From: Acidobacteriota bacterium
GTDB taxonomy: Bacteria > Acidobacteriota > Terriglobia > Terriglobales > Acidobacteriaceae
Length of the DNA: 64,000 nt
Reading direction: 5' to 3'
Assembly (NCBI GenBank): GCA_025359885.1
Contig: JANYDG010000077.1
Span: forward strand, 43,605-107,604
Below the pieces are notes generated by a model. That model was not told the DNA's origin and did no database searches. It saw nothing but the letters and a program-made list of their open reading frames with translations. The position numbers and the translations under genes are program-made. This document shows, in pieces, positions 10,282 to 20,804 of this stretch (its first letter is position 1; every line of letters starts with the position of its first letter).

Positions 10282-10593
10282 TCATGAAGTTCGACTCGGC
10301 CAGGCGCGAGGGGTCCACTTCTTCTCCGGGACCGGATCTTTGCCCGTGGTCATGGCCAGGCGATCAACGTGCGAAACCTGGTGCTGCGAAGGCAGGTTGA
10401 TGACCACCTCGCGGGTGCGGATGAGGTTGTCTGAGGTCTGGCCCATCTGGCCGAGGCCAAGCATCGCACTCCAGCCCAGCCACCAGACGCTCGACATGGG
10501 CGCGATGTTGGGGCTTCCGTCAGGATTAAGCGTCGTCAGCAGCGCAACCGGCGTGCCGAAGTAGAGAATGGTGGGTTCAATCGTCTTGTGCAT
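10282..10593 (-). pseudogene. Truncated flavin reductase / PPOX-type FMN-binding split-barrel protein
   Basis: N-terminal part YFGTPVALLTTLNPDGSPNIAPMSSVWWLGWSAMLGLG...SDNLIRTREVVINLPS is recognisable; ORF stops after ~103 aa, shorter than expected for the family. Confidence 0.55.
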
Positions 10594-10659
10594 GAACCCA
10601 AACTAATTGAGCCCGCTTTCCAGCCACATCCCGGCCCTTGCTTCCAATTCCCTGTGGTT

Positions 10660-10698
10660 CGGCTCGTTCCTCGGTTCATTCCTCGGCTTGTTCCTCGG
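10660..10698. repeat. 12 bp tandem repeat, ~3.2 copies, upstream of lipA
   Basis: CGGCTCGTTCCT / CGGTTCATTCCT / CGGCTTGTTCCT / CGG. Confidence 0.85.
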
Positions 10699-10744
10699 CC
10701 CAACCAGGAGTCTTCGTCGCTCAAGACAGTAGAATAAAGAAGTG

Positions 10745-11650
10745 ATGGACCTGGTTCAGATACAGACCGTTCGCCGCGCTCCGGCCCCCAAGCCGGAGTG
10801 GCTCAAGGCCCGCGCGCCCGGCGGCGAAAACTACCACGACCTCAAGCGCCTCGCCCGTTCGCTCAATCTTCACACCGTCTGTGAGAGCGCCCATTGCCCC
10901 AATATTGGCGAATGCTGGCAGCAGAAGACCGCCACCTTCATGATGCTCGGCAACCTGTGCACCCGGCGCTGCGGCTTTTGCGCGGTACCCAAGGGCCGGC
11001 CCGAGCCCATTGATTTTGATGAGCCGCGCCGCGTTGCCGAGGCGGTTTCACTGCTTGGCCTGCAACATGCCGTCATCACCAGCGTCAATCGCGACGACGA
11101 TCTGGTCGGCGGAGCGCGCGCCTTTGCCATGGTCATCGAAGAGATTCGCCTGCAGGCTCCCGGCTGCCGCGTCGAAGTGCTGATTCCCGACTTCCAGGGC
11201 GATCCTGAGGCGATTCAGATCGTCGTCGATGCCCGGCCCGAGGTGCTGAATCACAATACCGAGTCGGTTCCGCGCCTTTACCGCGTTGTTCGCTCTGGCG
11301 CGCGGTATGAGCGCACCCTGCGACTGCTCGAATACGCCAAGGAGCTGAACCCCGCAGGCATCACCAAGTCTGGCGTCATGGTCGGTCTCGGCGAAGAAAC
11401 CAGCGAGCTGTTGGAAGTCTTCCGCGATCTCGCGGCAGTGCAATGCGACATCCTCACCATCGGCCAATACCTGCGCCCCTCGCGCGACCATCTGCCGATG
11501 GCCCGGATCTACGCGCCCAGCGAATTTGCCGAACTCAAGACGGCGGCTCTCAAGATGGGCTTTCGCCACGTGGAGAGCGGGCCGCTGGTGCGCTCAAGCT
11601 ACCACGCGCACGAGCAGGCAGCTTCGACGGGGCTAAGGGTGCTGGGGTAA
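10745..11650 (+). CDS. lipA: Lipoyl synthase
   Basis: CESAHCPNIGECW and CTRRCGFCAVPKG radical-SAM cysteine motifs; KSGVMVGLGE. Confidence 0.97.
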   Translation: MDLVQIQTVRRAPAPKPEWLKARAPGGENYHDLKRLARSLNLHTVCESAHCPNIGECWQQKTATFMMLGNLCTRRCGFCAVPKGRPEPIDFDEPRRVAEAVSLLGLQHAVITSVNRDDDLVGGARAFAMVIEEIRLQAPGCRVEVLIPDFQGDPEAIQIVVDARPEVLNHNTESVPRLYRVVRSGARYERTLRLLEYAKELNPAGITKSGVMVGLGEETSELLEVFRDLAAVQCDILTIGQYLRPSRDHLPMARIYAPSEFAELKTAALKMGFRHVESGPLVRSSYHAHEQAASTGLRVLG

Positions 11651-11783
11651 GCCCTCTGCAGAAGGCATTCGACCTCATGTCACCTGCCTGTCACTCTCAC
11701 TCAACCCCTTCGATTCTGTAGAATAACGATGGCATTTGAACTGTTTGGCTCCCGGCAACCGGGGCACTGGGAAGAGGAACGAG

Positions 11784-12371
11784 ATGGCAGCTTCTTTTAT
11801 GGCAGGAAATGTAGTGCTGAAGGACTTGCACGCAGACCTGAAGCGGCGGATGGACAAGGCAGTTGTAGATTTTCAGGCACACCTGGTGTCGCTGCGCACC
11901 GGGCGGGCCAACGTGCAGCTTCTCGACCAGGTCCGCGTGGACTACTACGGGACGCCGACTCCGCTCGCGCAGGTGGCGCAGGTCACCACTCCCGAGGCCA
12001 GCATGATCGTCGTGCAGCCGTGGGACGTAAGCCTGCTCAAGGAGATTGAAAAGGCCCTGCGCGCGCCGGAACACGGCTTCAATCCTTCAAACGACGGCAA
12101 GCAGATTCGCGTACCGATTCCACCGATGACCGAGGAGCGCCGCCGCGATGTGGTGAAGCAGCTGAACAAACAGCTTGAAGACCACAAGACCGCCCTGCGC
12201 AACGTCCGGCGCGATGGCAACGACAATCTCAAAAAGCTGGCCAAAGACAAAAAGCTCAGCGAAGACGAAGAAAAGCGCGCGCAGGATGAAGTTCAGAGCA
12301 TGCTGAATGACGAAATTCGCCGCATCGACGAACTGGCCCGCAAGAAGGAAATCGACATCATGCAGATTTGA
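11784..12371 (+). CDS. frr: Ribosome recycling factor
   Basis: HLVSLRTGRANVQLLDQVRVDYYGTPTPLAQVAQ...IRVPIPPMTEERRRDVVK. Confidence 0.97.
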   Translation: MAASFMAGNVVLKDLHADLKRRMDKAVVDFQAHLVSLRTGRANVQLLDQVRVDYYGTPTPLAQVAQVTTPEASMIVVQPWDVSLLKEIEKALRAPEHGFNPSNDGKQIRVPIPPMTEERRRDVVKQLNKQLEDHKTALRNVRRDGNDNLKKLAKDKKLSEDEEKRAQDEVQSMLNDEIRRIDELARKKEIDIMQI

Positions 12372-12399
12372 TTGTTAGCCAGAAATGATTGAGGCAGAG

Positions 12400-12428
12400 A
12401 GGCCATCCGCGAGGATGGCCTTTTTTTT
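12400..12428 (+). terminator. Rho-independent terminator after frr
   Basis: AGGCCATCC-GCGA-GGATGGCCT followed by TTTTTTTT. Confidence 0.9.
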
Positions 12429-12573
12429 CTGAACGCCATTGCTGCGGCTATCGACGGGATGAAGCTGAAGTGAGCCTCTTGCGCCGGAGTGCTGCGGCAG
12501 GACGGTCCCCTTCTGCTAATCTTCGAGCGAAGCGCTGTTCTGGGCAGGCCAGAGGGAAGACAGGAGGGGACGG

Positions 12574-14403
12574 ATGACGAATTCGCGAAGAGAGTTTTTG
12601 ACAGCCGGTTCGTTGGGATTGCTCGGCGTGGCGATGAGCAAATCTGCAGGGGCGCAGACTCCCGCAGCACAGGCTCCGGTAGCGCAGGCCCAGTCCCCCA
12701 CGCCGGGCGCGCCGCCCGCCTTTGGCACCGCTCCCCCGGTCGGCCCAGAGGCTACCCCAGCCACCTTTGCCGAGGCCGAAAAGCTCGTCCAGGTGGAGAT
12801 GTCTGCCGCCGACCGCGCCGTGGCCGCCAGCAACTGGCGCATGCAAATGGCTCCGCTGTACGAGCGCCGCACCGGCCCGCGCAAGCTTGCGCTCGAAGCC
12901 GGCATCGCCCCGGCCTCGCAGTGGAATCCGGCCATCCCTGGCATCGCCCTGCCAACCCCCGCCACGGCCTATGCCCGCAGCGCAGATGCCCACACGCCGC
13001 TGCCCGCCAGCGACGAGGCCATCGCCTTTGCCCCTGTCTGGCAGCTCTCCCGCTGGATCGAGAAGCGCGCGCTCACCTCGACCCGGCTCACAGAAATCTA
13101 CCTGCGCCGCCTTGAGCGCTTTGACGCGCAACTGCACTGCGTTATCACCCTCACCCGCGAACACGCCCTCGCCCAGGCCAAGGCCGCCGATGCCGAGATT
13201 GCCGCCGGCAAGTACCGCGGGCCGCTGCACGGCATTCCCTGGGGAGCAAAAGACCTCCTCGATACCGCAGGCATCCCCACAACCTGGGGCGCTGAACCCT
13301 ACCGCAACCGCATCCCCGCTGAGGATGCAACCGTGGTCCGCCGTCTCAAGGAGGCAGGTGCCGTGCTGGTCGCCAAGCTCTCGCTCGGGGCGCTGGCGCT
13401 CAACGACATCTGGTTTGGCGGCCAGACCATGAATCCCTGGCTGCTTGAAGAGGGTTCGTCCGGGTCAAGCGCCGGGCCGGGCGCAGCGGTTGCCGCCGGG
13501 CTGGTCGGCTTTGCCATTGGCAGCGAAACCGGCGGCAGCATCGTCAGCCCCACCATGCGCTGCGGCGTTACCGGCCTTCGCCCCACCTACGGCCGTGTCC
13601 CGCGCACCGGAGCGATGACCCTCTGCTGGTCCCTCGACAAGCTCGGCCCCATGACGCGCAGCGTTGAAGACACAATTCTTGTACTCCGTGCTATTCATGG
13701 TGCAGACGCAGTTGACCTGGCCTGCGCTCCCAGCCCTCACATCACTTTTGAGGCCGCCAAAAGCATCAAAGGACTGCGCGTCGGCTACTTTCCCGGCTGG
13801 ATGAAAGAGGCCCCCGCCACCGACGTTGACCGCGCCGCCCTCGAAACCGTGAAGAAACTCGGCATGGTACCCGTCGAGGTCACACTCCCCGACTGGCCCT
13901 ACGACTCGCTCAATCTCATCCTCTTTGCCGAGGCCGCCGCTGCCTTTGAAGAGCTGACCATGAGCGGCCACCTCCCCGACCTCAAAGCCCAGGTGCCCGA
14001 TGCCTGGCCCAACTGCTTCCGCCAGGCCCGCTTCCTCTCGGCGGTCGATTTCGTCCAGACCGACCGCTTCCGCCGCAAAGTTGCGCTTGAAATGGCACGC
14101 GTCATGGCCGATGTTGACCTGCTGCTCGTCCCCTCTTTGCGCGACGAAATACTGGTCATCACCAACAACACCGGCCACCCCTCGCTGACCATGCGCGCCG
14201 GCTTCGTCGAAGTCTCTGAAGCCCGCAGCGATTGGGCTCCCGACCCGGCGCACCCGCTGCCCCGGTTCTCTCCGCCCCGCCACGTCCCCCACGGCATCAC
14301 CCTCATCGGCCGCCTCTTTGACGAGGGCACGCTCGCCGAGGTCGGCCTTGCGCTCGAATCAGCCTTTGGAGTCGTAGCCGAGCGGCCGGCTGGATTTGCC
14401 TGA
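12574..14403 (+). CDS. Amidase signature family protein with Tat-like N-terminus
   Basis: RREFLTAGSLGLLG leader; GIPWGAKDLLDTAGIPTTWG, EGSSGSSAGPGAAVAAGLVGFAIGSETGGSIVSP signature. Confidence 0.92.
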   Translation: MTNSRREFLTAGSLGLLGVAMSKSAGAQTPAAQAPVAQAQSPTPGAPPAFGTAPPVGPEATPATFAEAEKLVQVEMSAADRAVAASNWRMQMAPLYERRTGPRKLALEAGIAPASQWNPAIPGIALPTPATAYARSADAHTPLPASDEAIAFAPVWQLSRWIEKRALTSTRLTEIYLRRLERFDAQLHCVITLTREHALAQAKAADAEIAAGKYRGPLHGIPWGAKDLLDTAGIPTTWGAEPYRNRIPAEDATVVRRLKEAGAVLVAKLSLGALALNDIWFGGQTMNPWLLEEGSSGSSAGPGAAVAAGLVGFAIGSETGGSIVSPTMRCGVTGLRPTYGRVPRTGAMTLCWSLDKLGPMTRSVEDTILVLRAIHGADAVDLACAPSPHITFEAAKSIKGLRVGYFPGWMKEAPATDVDRAALETVKKLGMVPVEVTLPDWPYDSLNLILFAEAAAAFEELTMSGHLPDLKAQVPDAWPNCFRQARFLSAVDFVQTDRFRRKVALEMARVMADVDLLLVPSLRDEILVITNNTGHPSLTMRAGFVEVSEARSDWAPDPAHPLPRFSPPRHVPHGITLIGRLFDEGTLAEVGLALESAFGVVAERPAGFA

Positions 14404-14743
14404 TTCTGCTCGCTGGTGCATCAAAGGCTTCAGCAAAGCACCAAATCTATAAAAGCCCTTGTTGTGGCGACTGCTGTCGTCGCGACGCTGCCGCGCGTTC
14501 ATCGTATATTCAAAATCCCGTAAAGCTTGTTCACATTACTGTAATCCCGCATTCATTTTTCCGTCCTATAGTCCTCCCGAGTGCCTGCATCCGGTTTGTT
14601 TCTCCCCGCAAATGAATCGCGAATCAGGCCGCAACGTTCGTCGATAACGGGTCAGAGAGCGCGTAGCTGACAAAGATTGCACCCTCTCGGTCACCCAGGT
14701 CAAGGAAACGGATTTTTCAACCCGATCTTTAAGGAACAGCCCT

Positions 14744-15904
14744 ATGAATCTGAAGAACACAGCGCTCGCCCTCTGCCTGACCGCCGCCCTCCCAGGCGCG
14801 CTTCTCGCCCAGAAGAATGCACCTCCGGCCCACCCCATCCCGCACATCGACCACGTCTTTGTGATCATGATGGAAAACCACGCCTACAGCCAGATCTTTC
14901 TCAATGCCAACGCGCCCTTCATCAATTCCTACGCAACCACCGTCAACTCCGCCAGCAACTACTACGGCGTAGGTCACCCGAGCCTGACCAACTACCTTGA
15001 GACGGTGGGCGGCTCCAACTTTGGCGTCGTCAACGACAACTCGCCTGACTGGCACAACACCACCTGCGTTTCAAACCTCTCGCTCAACGCCCCGGCCCTC
15101 GAAGGCGCACCAAACATCTGCCCCATCGCCGGCTCTGGTCTTGATGCCGCCACCCCCGCAGTCGATACCACCAACGAAGGTTCGCCCGACTCGCCGGTCT
15201 ATAACGATCCCTATGCTCCCGCACAGACCACCGGCGAAACCATCGTCGATCAGCTCGTCGCCGCCGGCCTCAGCTGGAAGTCTTACCAGGAAAATCTGCC
15301 CCCTTACGGTGCCGATTGGGTCAACAACAGCGATGGACTTGTCTCCAACACCACCGCTCCCGAGCCCGGCATGCCCAAGCTTTATGCCGTGAAGCACAAC
15401 CCCTTTGTCTACTTCAAAAACATTCAGGACGGCACCAACCCCAAGCTGAGCCTCAAGCAGATCGTCGGCTTTGACCGCCTCTGGGCCGATTTGAAGGGCA
15501 ACTCAGTCCCCAACTTCTCCTACATCGTCCCCAACCAGTGCCACGATCAGCATGGCCGCGGCGCCAGCGAAATGGGTACCGGCTGCAACGTTGACCAGAA
15601 TGACATTGCCCAGGGCGATGCCGCGCTCAAGACCATCATCTCGGCCATCAAGTCTGCCCCCGTCTGGAGCCATGGCAACAACGTGATTGTCACCGTCTGG
15701 GACGAAAACGACTACGGCACCGAGCCCAACCAGGTCGTCATGCTGGTTGATAACAACTACGGCGTGCACGGCATCAGCAGCAACATGAAGTTCAACCACT
15801 TCTCGCTGCTCAAGAGCCTCGAGGCCGGCTTCAACCTTCCCTACCTGAACCACGCAGCCGACTCGGCGACGCCAGTGATGGCCGACCTCTTCGCCCGTCA
15901 CTAG
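14744..15904 (+). CDS. Secreted phosphoesterase (acid phosphatase / phospholipase C superfamily)
   Basis: IDHVFVIMMENHAYSQIF, GVGHPSLTNYLE, VTVWDENDYG motifs. Confidence 0.85.
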   Translation: MNLKNTALALCLTAALPGALLAQKNAPPAHPIPHIDHVFVIMMENHAYSQIFLNANAPFINSYATTVNSASNYYGVGHPSLTNYLETVGGSNFGVVNDNSPDWHNTTCVSNLSLNAPALEGAPNICPIAGSGLDAATPAVDTTNEGSPDSPVYNDPYAPAQTTGETIVDQLVAAGLSWKSYQENLPPYGADWVNNSDGLVSNTTAPEPGMPKLYAVKHNPFVYFKNIQDGTNPKLSLKQIVGFDRLWADLKGNSVPNFSYIVPNQCHDQHGRGASEMGTGCNVDQNDIAQGDAALKTIISAIKSAPVWSHGNNVIVTVWDENDYGTEPNQVVMLVDNNYGVHGISSNMKFNHFSLLKSLEAGFNLPYLNHAADSATPVMADLFARH

Positions 15905-15921
15905 ACTCAACTCGCACAAAG

Positions 15922-15962
15922 AAAAAGGCCAGCCGGACCCTCTGGGTTTGGCTGGCCTTTTC
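15922..15962 (+). terminator. Hairpin terminator
   Basis: AAAAGGCCAGCC ... GGCTGGCCTTTT. Confidence 0.75.
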
Positions 15963-16096
15963 ATTGTTGAATTTTCGCCAGCGGATGATTGGCACAGGAT
16001 TCCAGGACCTTGGATCACTTTCTCAAAACGCTCAAAGCTCGCCTTGACGGCTTGAAATGCATGATCCGATATAAACTGTTGCGAAGGAGCAGAAGC

Positions 16097-16297
16097 ATGG
16101 CCGCCGCCGCTACTTTTCCGTATGTCCCCACAAGGGCTCTCAAGACCTTTGGCGCGTTGGGACCCAAATACGAGGTCGGTCGGCCACTACGACAGCTCGC
16201 GGATGGAGACTGGATGATCGAAATCCAGCTCATCGAAACCGGTGAATCCGCTGAGTACCGGCTCTCCCATATCCTCGCTGACCCCGTGGCCCGCTGA
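16097..16297 (+). CDS. Putative VapD-associated antitoxin (DUF5397-like small protein)
   Basis: ATG at 16097: MAAAATFPYVPTRALKTFGALGPKYEVGRPLRQLADGDWMIEIQLIETGESAEYRLSHILADPVAR; TGATG overlap with downstream vapD. Confidence 0.65.
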   Translation: MAAAATFPYVPTRALKTFGALGPKYEVGRPLRQLADGDWMIEIQLIETGESAEYRLSHILADPVAR

Positions 16298-16578
16298 TGT
16301 ACGCTGTGGCCTTTGATCTCGTCGTCGGTGATACGGCTCAGAACCACCCTAAAGGTGTTTCCCAGGCCTACTCCGACATCGGCGTGATTCTCAACCGCTT
16401 TGGCTTCGAACGGGTGCAGGATAGCCTGTATGTCTCAGAGAACGAAGACATGGCGAACCTTTTTCTCGCGATCCAGGCATTGCGAAACGAACCATGGTTT
16501 CCCTCATCCGTCCGTGATCGTCGCGCTTTCCGGGTTGAGCAGTGGTCCGATTTCACATTGCTCGTCAAAGGCAGTTGA
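16297..16578 (+). CDS. vapD: VapD-family (Cas2-like fold) endoribonuclease toxin
   Basis: MYAVAFDLVVGD...YSDIGVILNRFGFERVQDSLYVSENEDMANLFLAIQAL...WFPSSVRDRRAFRVEQWSDFTLLVKGS resembles VapD family. Confidence 0.85.
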   Translation: MYAVAFDLVVGDTAQNHPKGVSQAYSDIGVILNRFGFERVQDSLYVSENEDMANLFLAIQALRNEPWFPSSVRDRRAFRVEQWSDFTLLVKGS

Positions 16579-16638
16579 ACAACGCTCAAACGGCAACCTG
16601 AAATTTCATGGGCTGAAATTCTGCCACCGTCCCGGCAA

Positions 16639-17982
16639 CTACGGGAACATCCGGTTGAGCGTTCGCGCAAAGGGAATCGTCTCCCGCACGTGATCCAGCC
16701 CGCAAATCCACGCCACCGCGCGCTCAATCCCCATGCCAAACCCGGAGTGCGGCACCGAGCCATACCGCCGCAGGTCGAGGTACCACTGGAAGGCATCAAG
16801 CGGCAGCTTGTGCTCTTCAATGCGCGCCTTGAGCAGGTCATAGCTGTCCACACGCTGCGAGCCGCCGATGATTTCGCCGTAACCCTCCGGCGCAAGCACG
16901 TCAACGCACAGGGCAAATTGCGGATCGACCGGGTCCGGCTGCATGTAAAACGCCTTCACGTTCGCCGGATAGCGATGCACCATCACCGGCCGGTCAAACT
17001 GGCTGCTGAGCCACGTCTCATCCGGCGAACCAAAGTCATTGCCATATTCAAATGGATGATCGAGGGCGCCGTCCTGGTGCGCCTGGTTGAGCATCTTGAC
17101 CGCCTCGTCGTAGCGCAGGCGCGGGAAAGGTGCCTGAATCGCTTCCAGCTTCGCGATGTCCCGGCCAATCACACCCAACTCCGGCGCGCGATTCTTCACG
17201 ACCGACTGCACGATATGGCTGAGGAAGTTCTCCGCCAGTTCCAGCAGACCGTCGAGGTCGCAGAAAGCCACCTCCGGCTCGATCATCCAGAATTCCGTCA
17301 GGTGCCGCCGCGTCTTCGATTTCTCAGCCCTGAAGGTCGGCCCAAAGCTGTACACCTTGCCCAGCGCCAGCGCCGTTGACTCAATGTAGAGTTGCCCCGA
17401 CTGCGTAAGAAAAGCCTCTTCGCCAAAGTAGTCCACCGGGAAGAGCGTCGAAGTGCCCTCACACGCCGCGGGAGTCAAAATCGGCGGATCCGTGCGTGTA
17501 AACCCATTCGAATCAAAATACTCCGCCGCCGCCCGCATGATCTCTGCGCGGATGCGCAAAATCGCCGCCTGCCGCGACGACCGCACCCACAGGTGCCGCC
17601 GCTCCATCAGAAAATCAACGCCGTGCTCCTTGGGAGTAATCGGGTACGGGTCTTCCTCCGGCACGCGCTGCACGATCTGTACATGCTCAATATCCAGCTC
17701 AAAGCCGCCCTGAGCGCGCTTGTCTGCCCGCACCTTGCCGGTCACGATGACGCTTGATTCCTGGGTCAGGCTCTTCAGCGCCTCAAACACCTCGGGCGCA
17801 ACGCCAGATTTATGAGCCACTCCCTGGATCGTCCCAGTGCCGTCGCGAAAGATGGGGAAGACCAGCTTGCCGCTCTCGCGCATGTTGTACAGCCAGCCGC
17901 GCAGGGTCACCAGTTGGCCCTCATGCTGGCCAATTTCGGCAATCGTTGTCACAGGAGCAGGCGTATTTACAGATTCAGACAT
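16639..17982 (-). CDS. asnS: Asparaginyl-tRNA synthetase
   Basis: Start set at [80 protein letters not shown]. Confidence 0.93.
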   Translation of the reverse strand: MSESVNTPAPVTTIAEIGQHEGQLVTLRGWLYNMRESGKLVFPIFRDGTGTIQGVAHKSGVAPEVFEALKSLTQESSVIVTGKVRADKRAQGGFELDIEHVQIVQRVPEEDPYPITPKEHGVDFLMERRHLWVRSSRQAAILRIRAEIMRAAAEYFDSNGFTRTDPPILTPAACEGTSTLFPVDYFGEEAFLTQSGQLYIESTALALGKVYSFGPTFRAEKSKTRRHLTEFWMIEPEVAFCDLDGLLELAENFLSHIVQSVVKNRAPELGVIGRDIAKLEAIQAPFPRLRYDEAVKMLNQAHQDGALDHPFEYGNDFGSPDETWLSSQFDRPVMVHRYPANVKAFYMQPDPVDPQFALCVDVLAPEGYGEIIGGSQRVDSYDLLKARIEEHKLPLDAFQWYLDLRRYGSVPHSGFGMGIERAVAWICGLDHVRETIPFARTLNRMFP

Positions 17983-18218
17983 CGTCAGACCGCTTTCCTT
18001 CCTTGGCTTCCTTGAATCGTTTGACTCTTCAGCATAACGCGCAGAGCAAGGCGCATGCGCGCCGTTCGCGGTCCAATTACCAGCGTGTCTGGGCAATTTT
18101 TAATCTCATCGACGACTCAGGCCGATGACTAAGAGGAAACCAACAGTCGCCAGCGCCTTGTCTAGAGACAGACCGCGTACGGCCAGTCCAGGTTTGGTTC
18201 CAGTTTGAAGGGAAGCCC

Positions 18219-20804
18219 ATGGCTCCGCCTCGCACCCAGCGCAACTCAACAAGATGCGCATACCTCGTCGCTGCCCTCTTCGCGTTTACCTTGAACGGCA
18301 GCGCCCTGGCGCAGGCCCCGGTTCTCGCGCCAAACCGCATCATCATGCCCATCTCAGAGTCGGATGTTGTGACGCTGGCAGGCAACACACACCCCCTCGC
18401 GCAGGCGGAGTTTGACCGCGGCGAGCTGGCAGTCGATACCCGCCTGGACCGGCTGGTACTGGTCCTCACCGCTGGAACGCAAGCCCAGCAGCAACTCGAT
18501 GCGCTCACTGAGGTGCAGCAGCAGCCATCGTCGCCCGCGTTTCACCACTGGCTTACGCCGGCCCAGTTCGGAGAGCGCTTTGGTGTTTCAGCTGGCGATC
18601 TGGCGCAGGTTTCGGCTTGGCTTCACGCGCATGGGTTTACAGTCGAGCCCGCGTCCGCTGGCCGTCGTGCCCTCGTTTTTTCAGGTACCGCCGTCCAGAT
18701 TCAAGACACCTTCCACACCGCCATGCACCGGTACATGCTGAACGGTGTCGCCCATATCGCCAATGCAAACGACCCGCAAATTCCCAGGGCCCTCGTGCCC
18801 GTCGTCGCGGGCATTCTGTCGCTGCATGATTTCCGCCGAACCTCAGCCACCCGCACGGTGCGGCGCCTGCCCACTCCCGAGTACACGCAGGGGAGCGCGC
18901 ATTACCTGTTTCCCGCCGACTTTGCGACCATCTACAACCTGAAACCGCTCTATGCTGCGGGCAACAATGGCAGTCGCCAATCCATCGCCATCGTCGGCCG
19001 CAGCAACATCAGCCTCAGCGACGTCAGCAGCTTTCGCAGCGCGGCAGGCCTGGCCGCAAATGTGCCCGCAATCCTCCTCGATGGCCCAGATCCCGGCCTC
19101 ATTCCCGGCGATCAGGACGAGGCCACCCTGGATGTAGAGTGGTCAGGCGCAACAGCTCCCGGCGCAGCAATCAAATTTGTGGCCGCCGCCTCCACAACGA
19201 CCTCGGACGGCGTCGATCTCGCAGCGCTCTCCATCGTCAACAACAAGACCGCCCCCGTCATGAGCACCAGCTTTGGTAGCTGCGAAGCCAACATGGGCGC
19301 CGCCGAGCTGGCCTTTTACAACAGCCTCTGGCAGCAGGCAGCCAGCGAAGGCATCACCGCCCTGGTCTCTTCGGGCGACAGCGGCGCGGCCGGCTGCGAT
19401 GGCGGCAGAGCCATCACCGGCTCCCGTACCGGCGTCAATGGACTGTGCAGTTCGCCCTATTCCACCTGCGTCGGGGGCACGGAGTTCAACGAAGAATCAG
19501 GCGGCTCAGGTATCTGGTGGGGCACATCCAATGGTGCCGGCGGAGGTTCAGCGCTTTCGTACATCCCTGAAAAAGTCTGGAATGAGAGCGGTACTGGCGG
19601 CGGGTCGGGCCTGTGGTCCTCTGGCGGCGGCATCAGCATTGCGTATCCTCAGCCAGCCTGGCAGGCAGGTGTGCCTGGAGCCAGCAGCAACGGCATGCGT
19701 GCTGTCCCCGATCTTTCGCTCGCCGCCGCCAGCCACGACGGCTACCTGGTCTGCCTCAATGGCAACTGGTATGTTTTCGCTGGAACCTCGGCATCCTCCC
19801 CCGCCTTGGCTGGAATCATGGCCGTGGTCGAGCAGAAACTCGGCGGTGCAGCCCAGGGCAACGCCAACCCGACCCTTTACGGCCTGTTGAATGGAGCCAC
19901 CAACCCTTTCCATCCCACGCCTACGGGTAACAACACAGTCCCGGGCGTAGACGGTTTTGTCGCCAGCGGTGCAGCCTACAATCTTTCGACAGGCCTCGGC
20001 TCGGTCGACGCCAACCTGCTGGCCGCCAATTGGCCGGCCTCGGGAGGCAGTCCCGCTCCCGGCATGACCCTCACCGCCTCCATCGCGAGCCTCGCTCTGC
20101 ACACGGCCAAGACCGGCTCGTTCACTGTCACTCTCACCGGCACCGGCGGCTTCTCCGGGAAGGCCGCGCTCACCATGTCAACGCCCCCTGGCGTATCCGG
20201 TGTCTTCAACCCGAAAATCCTGCAAGCAGGAGCAAAATCAACCGTAACCCTCACCGTCGGCAGCGCTGCCGCCCCAGGCTCCTACAAGGTCACCCTCACC
20301 GCGACCAGCGGTGACCTGGTGAAAACGGCGATCGTCAGTCTCACCGTTTCCCCAGCACCCACCCTCAGTGTTTCAGTCGCAGGGGTTGTCAAAATCGCCC
20401 AGGGCAAGAGCGCCAGCGTGTCCGTAACCACCAGCACAGGAGGGAGCTTCTCTGGAGCTGTCAGCATGAGGGTGAACGGCCTGCCCAACGGTCTGACCGC
20501 GACCTGGAATCCGGCCACATTTACCGCCAGCGGCTTCACAACAACCAAGGCGACGCTGACGTTGAAAGCAGCAGCAACCGCCATACTGACCTCGACCAGC
20601 CTCAGAATTACCGCTACCGGCGGGGGTGTAACGGGTCAGGCCACGTGCACGCTTCAGGTGACGAAAGCACTCAAAAAGGTGCTCCACGCGACCACTGGCA
20701 ACAACTCGAGTGAATTTACCGTTTCGGGTCAGGTTTCAAGTCAGAATTCGAGTCAGAATTCGAGTTCAGCAGCAGCCGGAACGCGGCCTGTGCCTTCTCG
20801 GTAA
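18219..20804 (+). CDS. S53 family (pro-kumamolisin/sedolisin) peptidase with C-terminal Ig-like domains
   Basis: Pro-domain FHHWLTPAQFGERFG; LVSSGDSGAAGCDG and GTSASSPALAGIMAVVEQKLGG catalytic motifs. Confidence 0.92.
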   Translation: MAPPRTQRNSTRCAYLVAALFAFTLNGSALAQAPVLAPNRIIMPISESDVVTLAGNTHPLAQAEFDRGELAVDTRLDRLVLVLTAGTQAQQQLDALTEVQQQPSSPAFHHWLTPAQFGERFGVSAGDLAQVSAWLHAHGFTVEPASAGRRALVFSGTAVQIQDTFHTAMHRYMLNGVAHIANANDPQIPRALVPVVAGILSLHDFRRTSATRTVRRLPTPEYTQGSAHYLFPADFATIYNLKPLYAAGNNGSRQSIAIVGRSNISLSDVSSFRSAAGLAANVPAILLDGPDPGLIPGDQDEATLDVEWSGATAPGAAIKFVAAASTTTSDGVDLAALSIVNNKTAPVMSTSFGSCEANMGAAELAFYNSLWQQAASEGITALVSSGDSGAAGCDGGRAITGSRTGVNGLCSSPYSTCVGGTEFNEESGGSGIWWGTSNGAGGGSALSYIPEKVWNESGTGGGSGLWSSGGGISIAYPQPAWQAGVPGASSNGMRAVPDLSLAAASHDGYLVCLNGNWYVFAGTSASSPALAGIMAVVEQKLGGAAQGNANPTLYGLLNGATNPFHPTPTGNNTVPGVDGFVASGAAYNLSTGLGSVDANLLAANWPASGGSPAPGMTLTASIASLALHTAKTGSFTVTLTGTGGFSGKAALTMSTPPGVSGVFNPKILQAGAKSTVTLTVGSAAAPGSYKVTLTATSGDLVKTAIVSLTVSPAPTLSVSVAGVVKIAQGKSASVSVTTSTGGSFSGAVSMRVNGLPNGLTATWNPATFTASGFTTTKATLTLKAAATAILTSTSLRITATGGGVTGQATCTLQVTKALKKVLHATTGNNSSEFTVSGQVSSQNSSQNSSSAAAGTRPVPSR

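Noticed and set aside
16297-16578. Cas2-like protein as evidence for a CRISPR locus
   Set aside because: Similarity is to VapD; no cas1, effector gene or spaced repeats were seen in the window.
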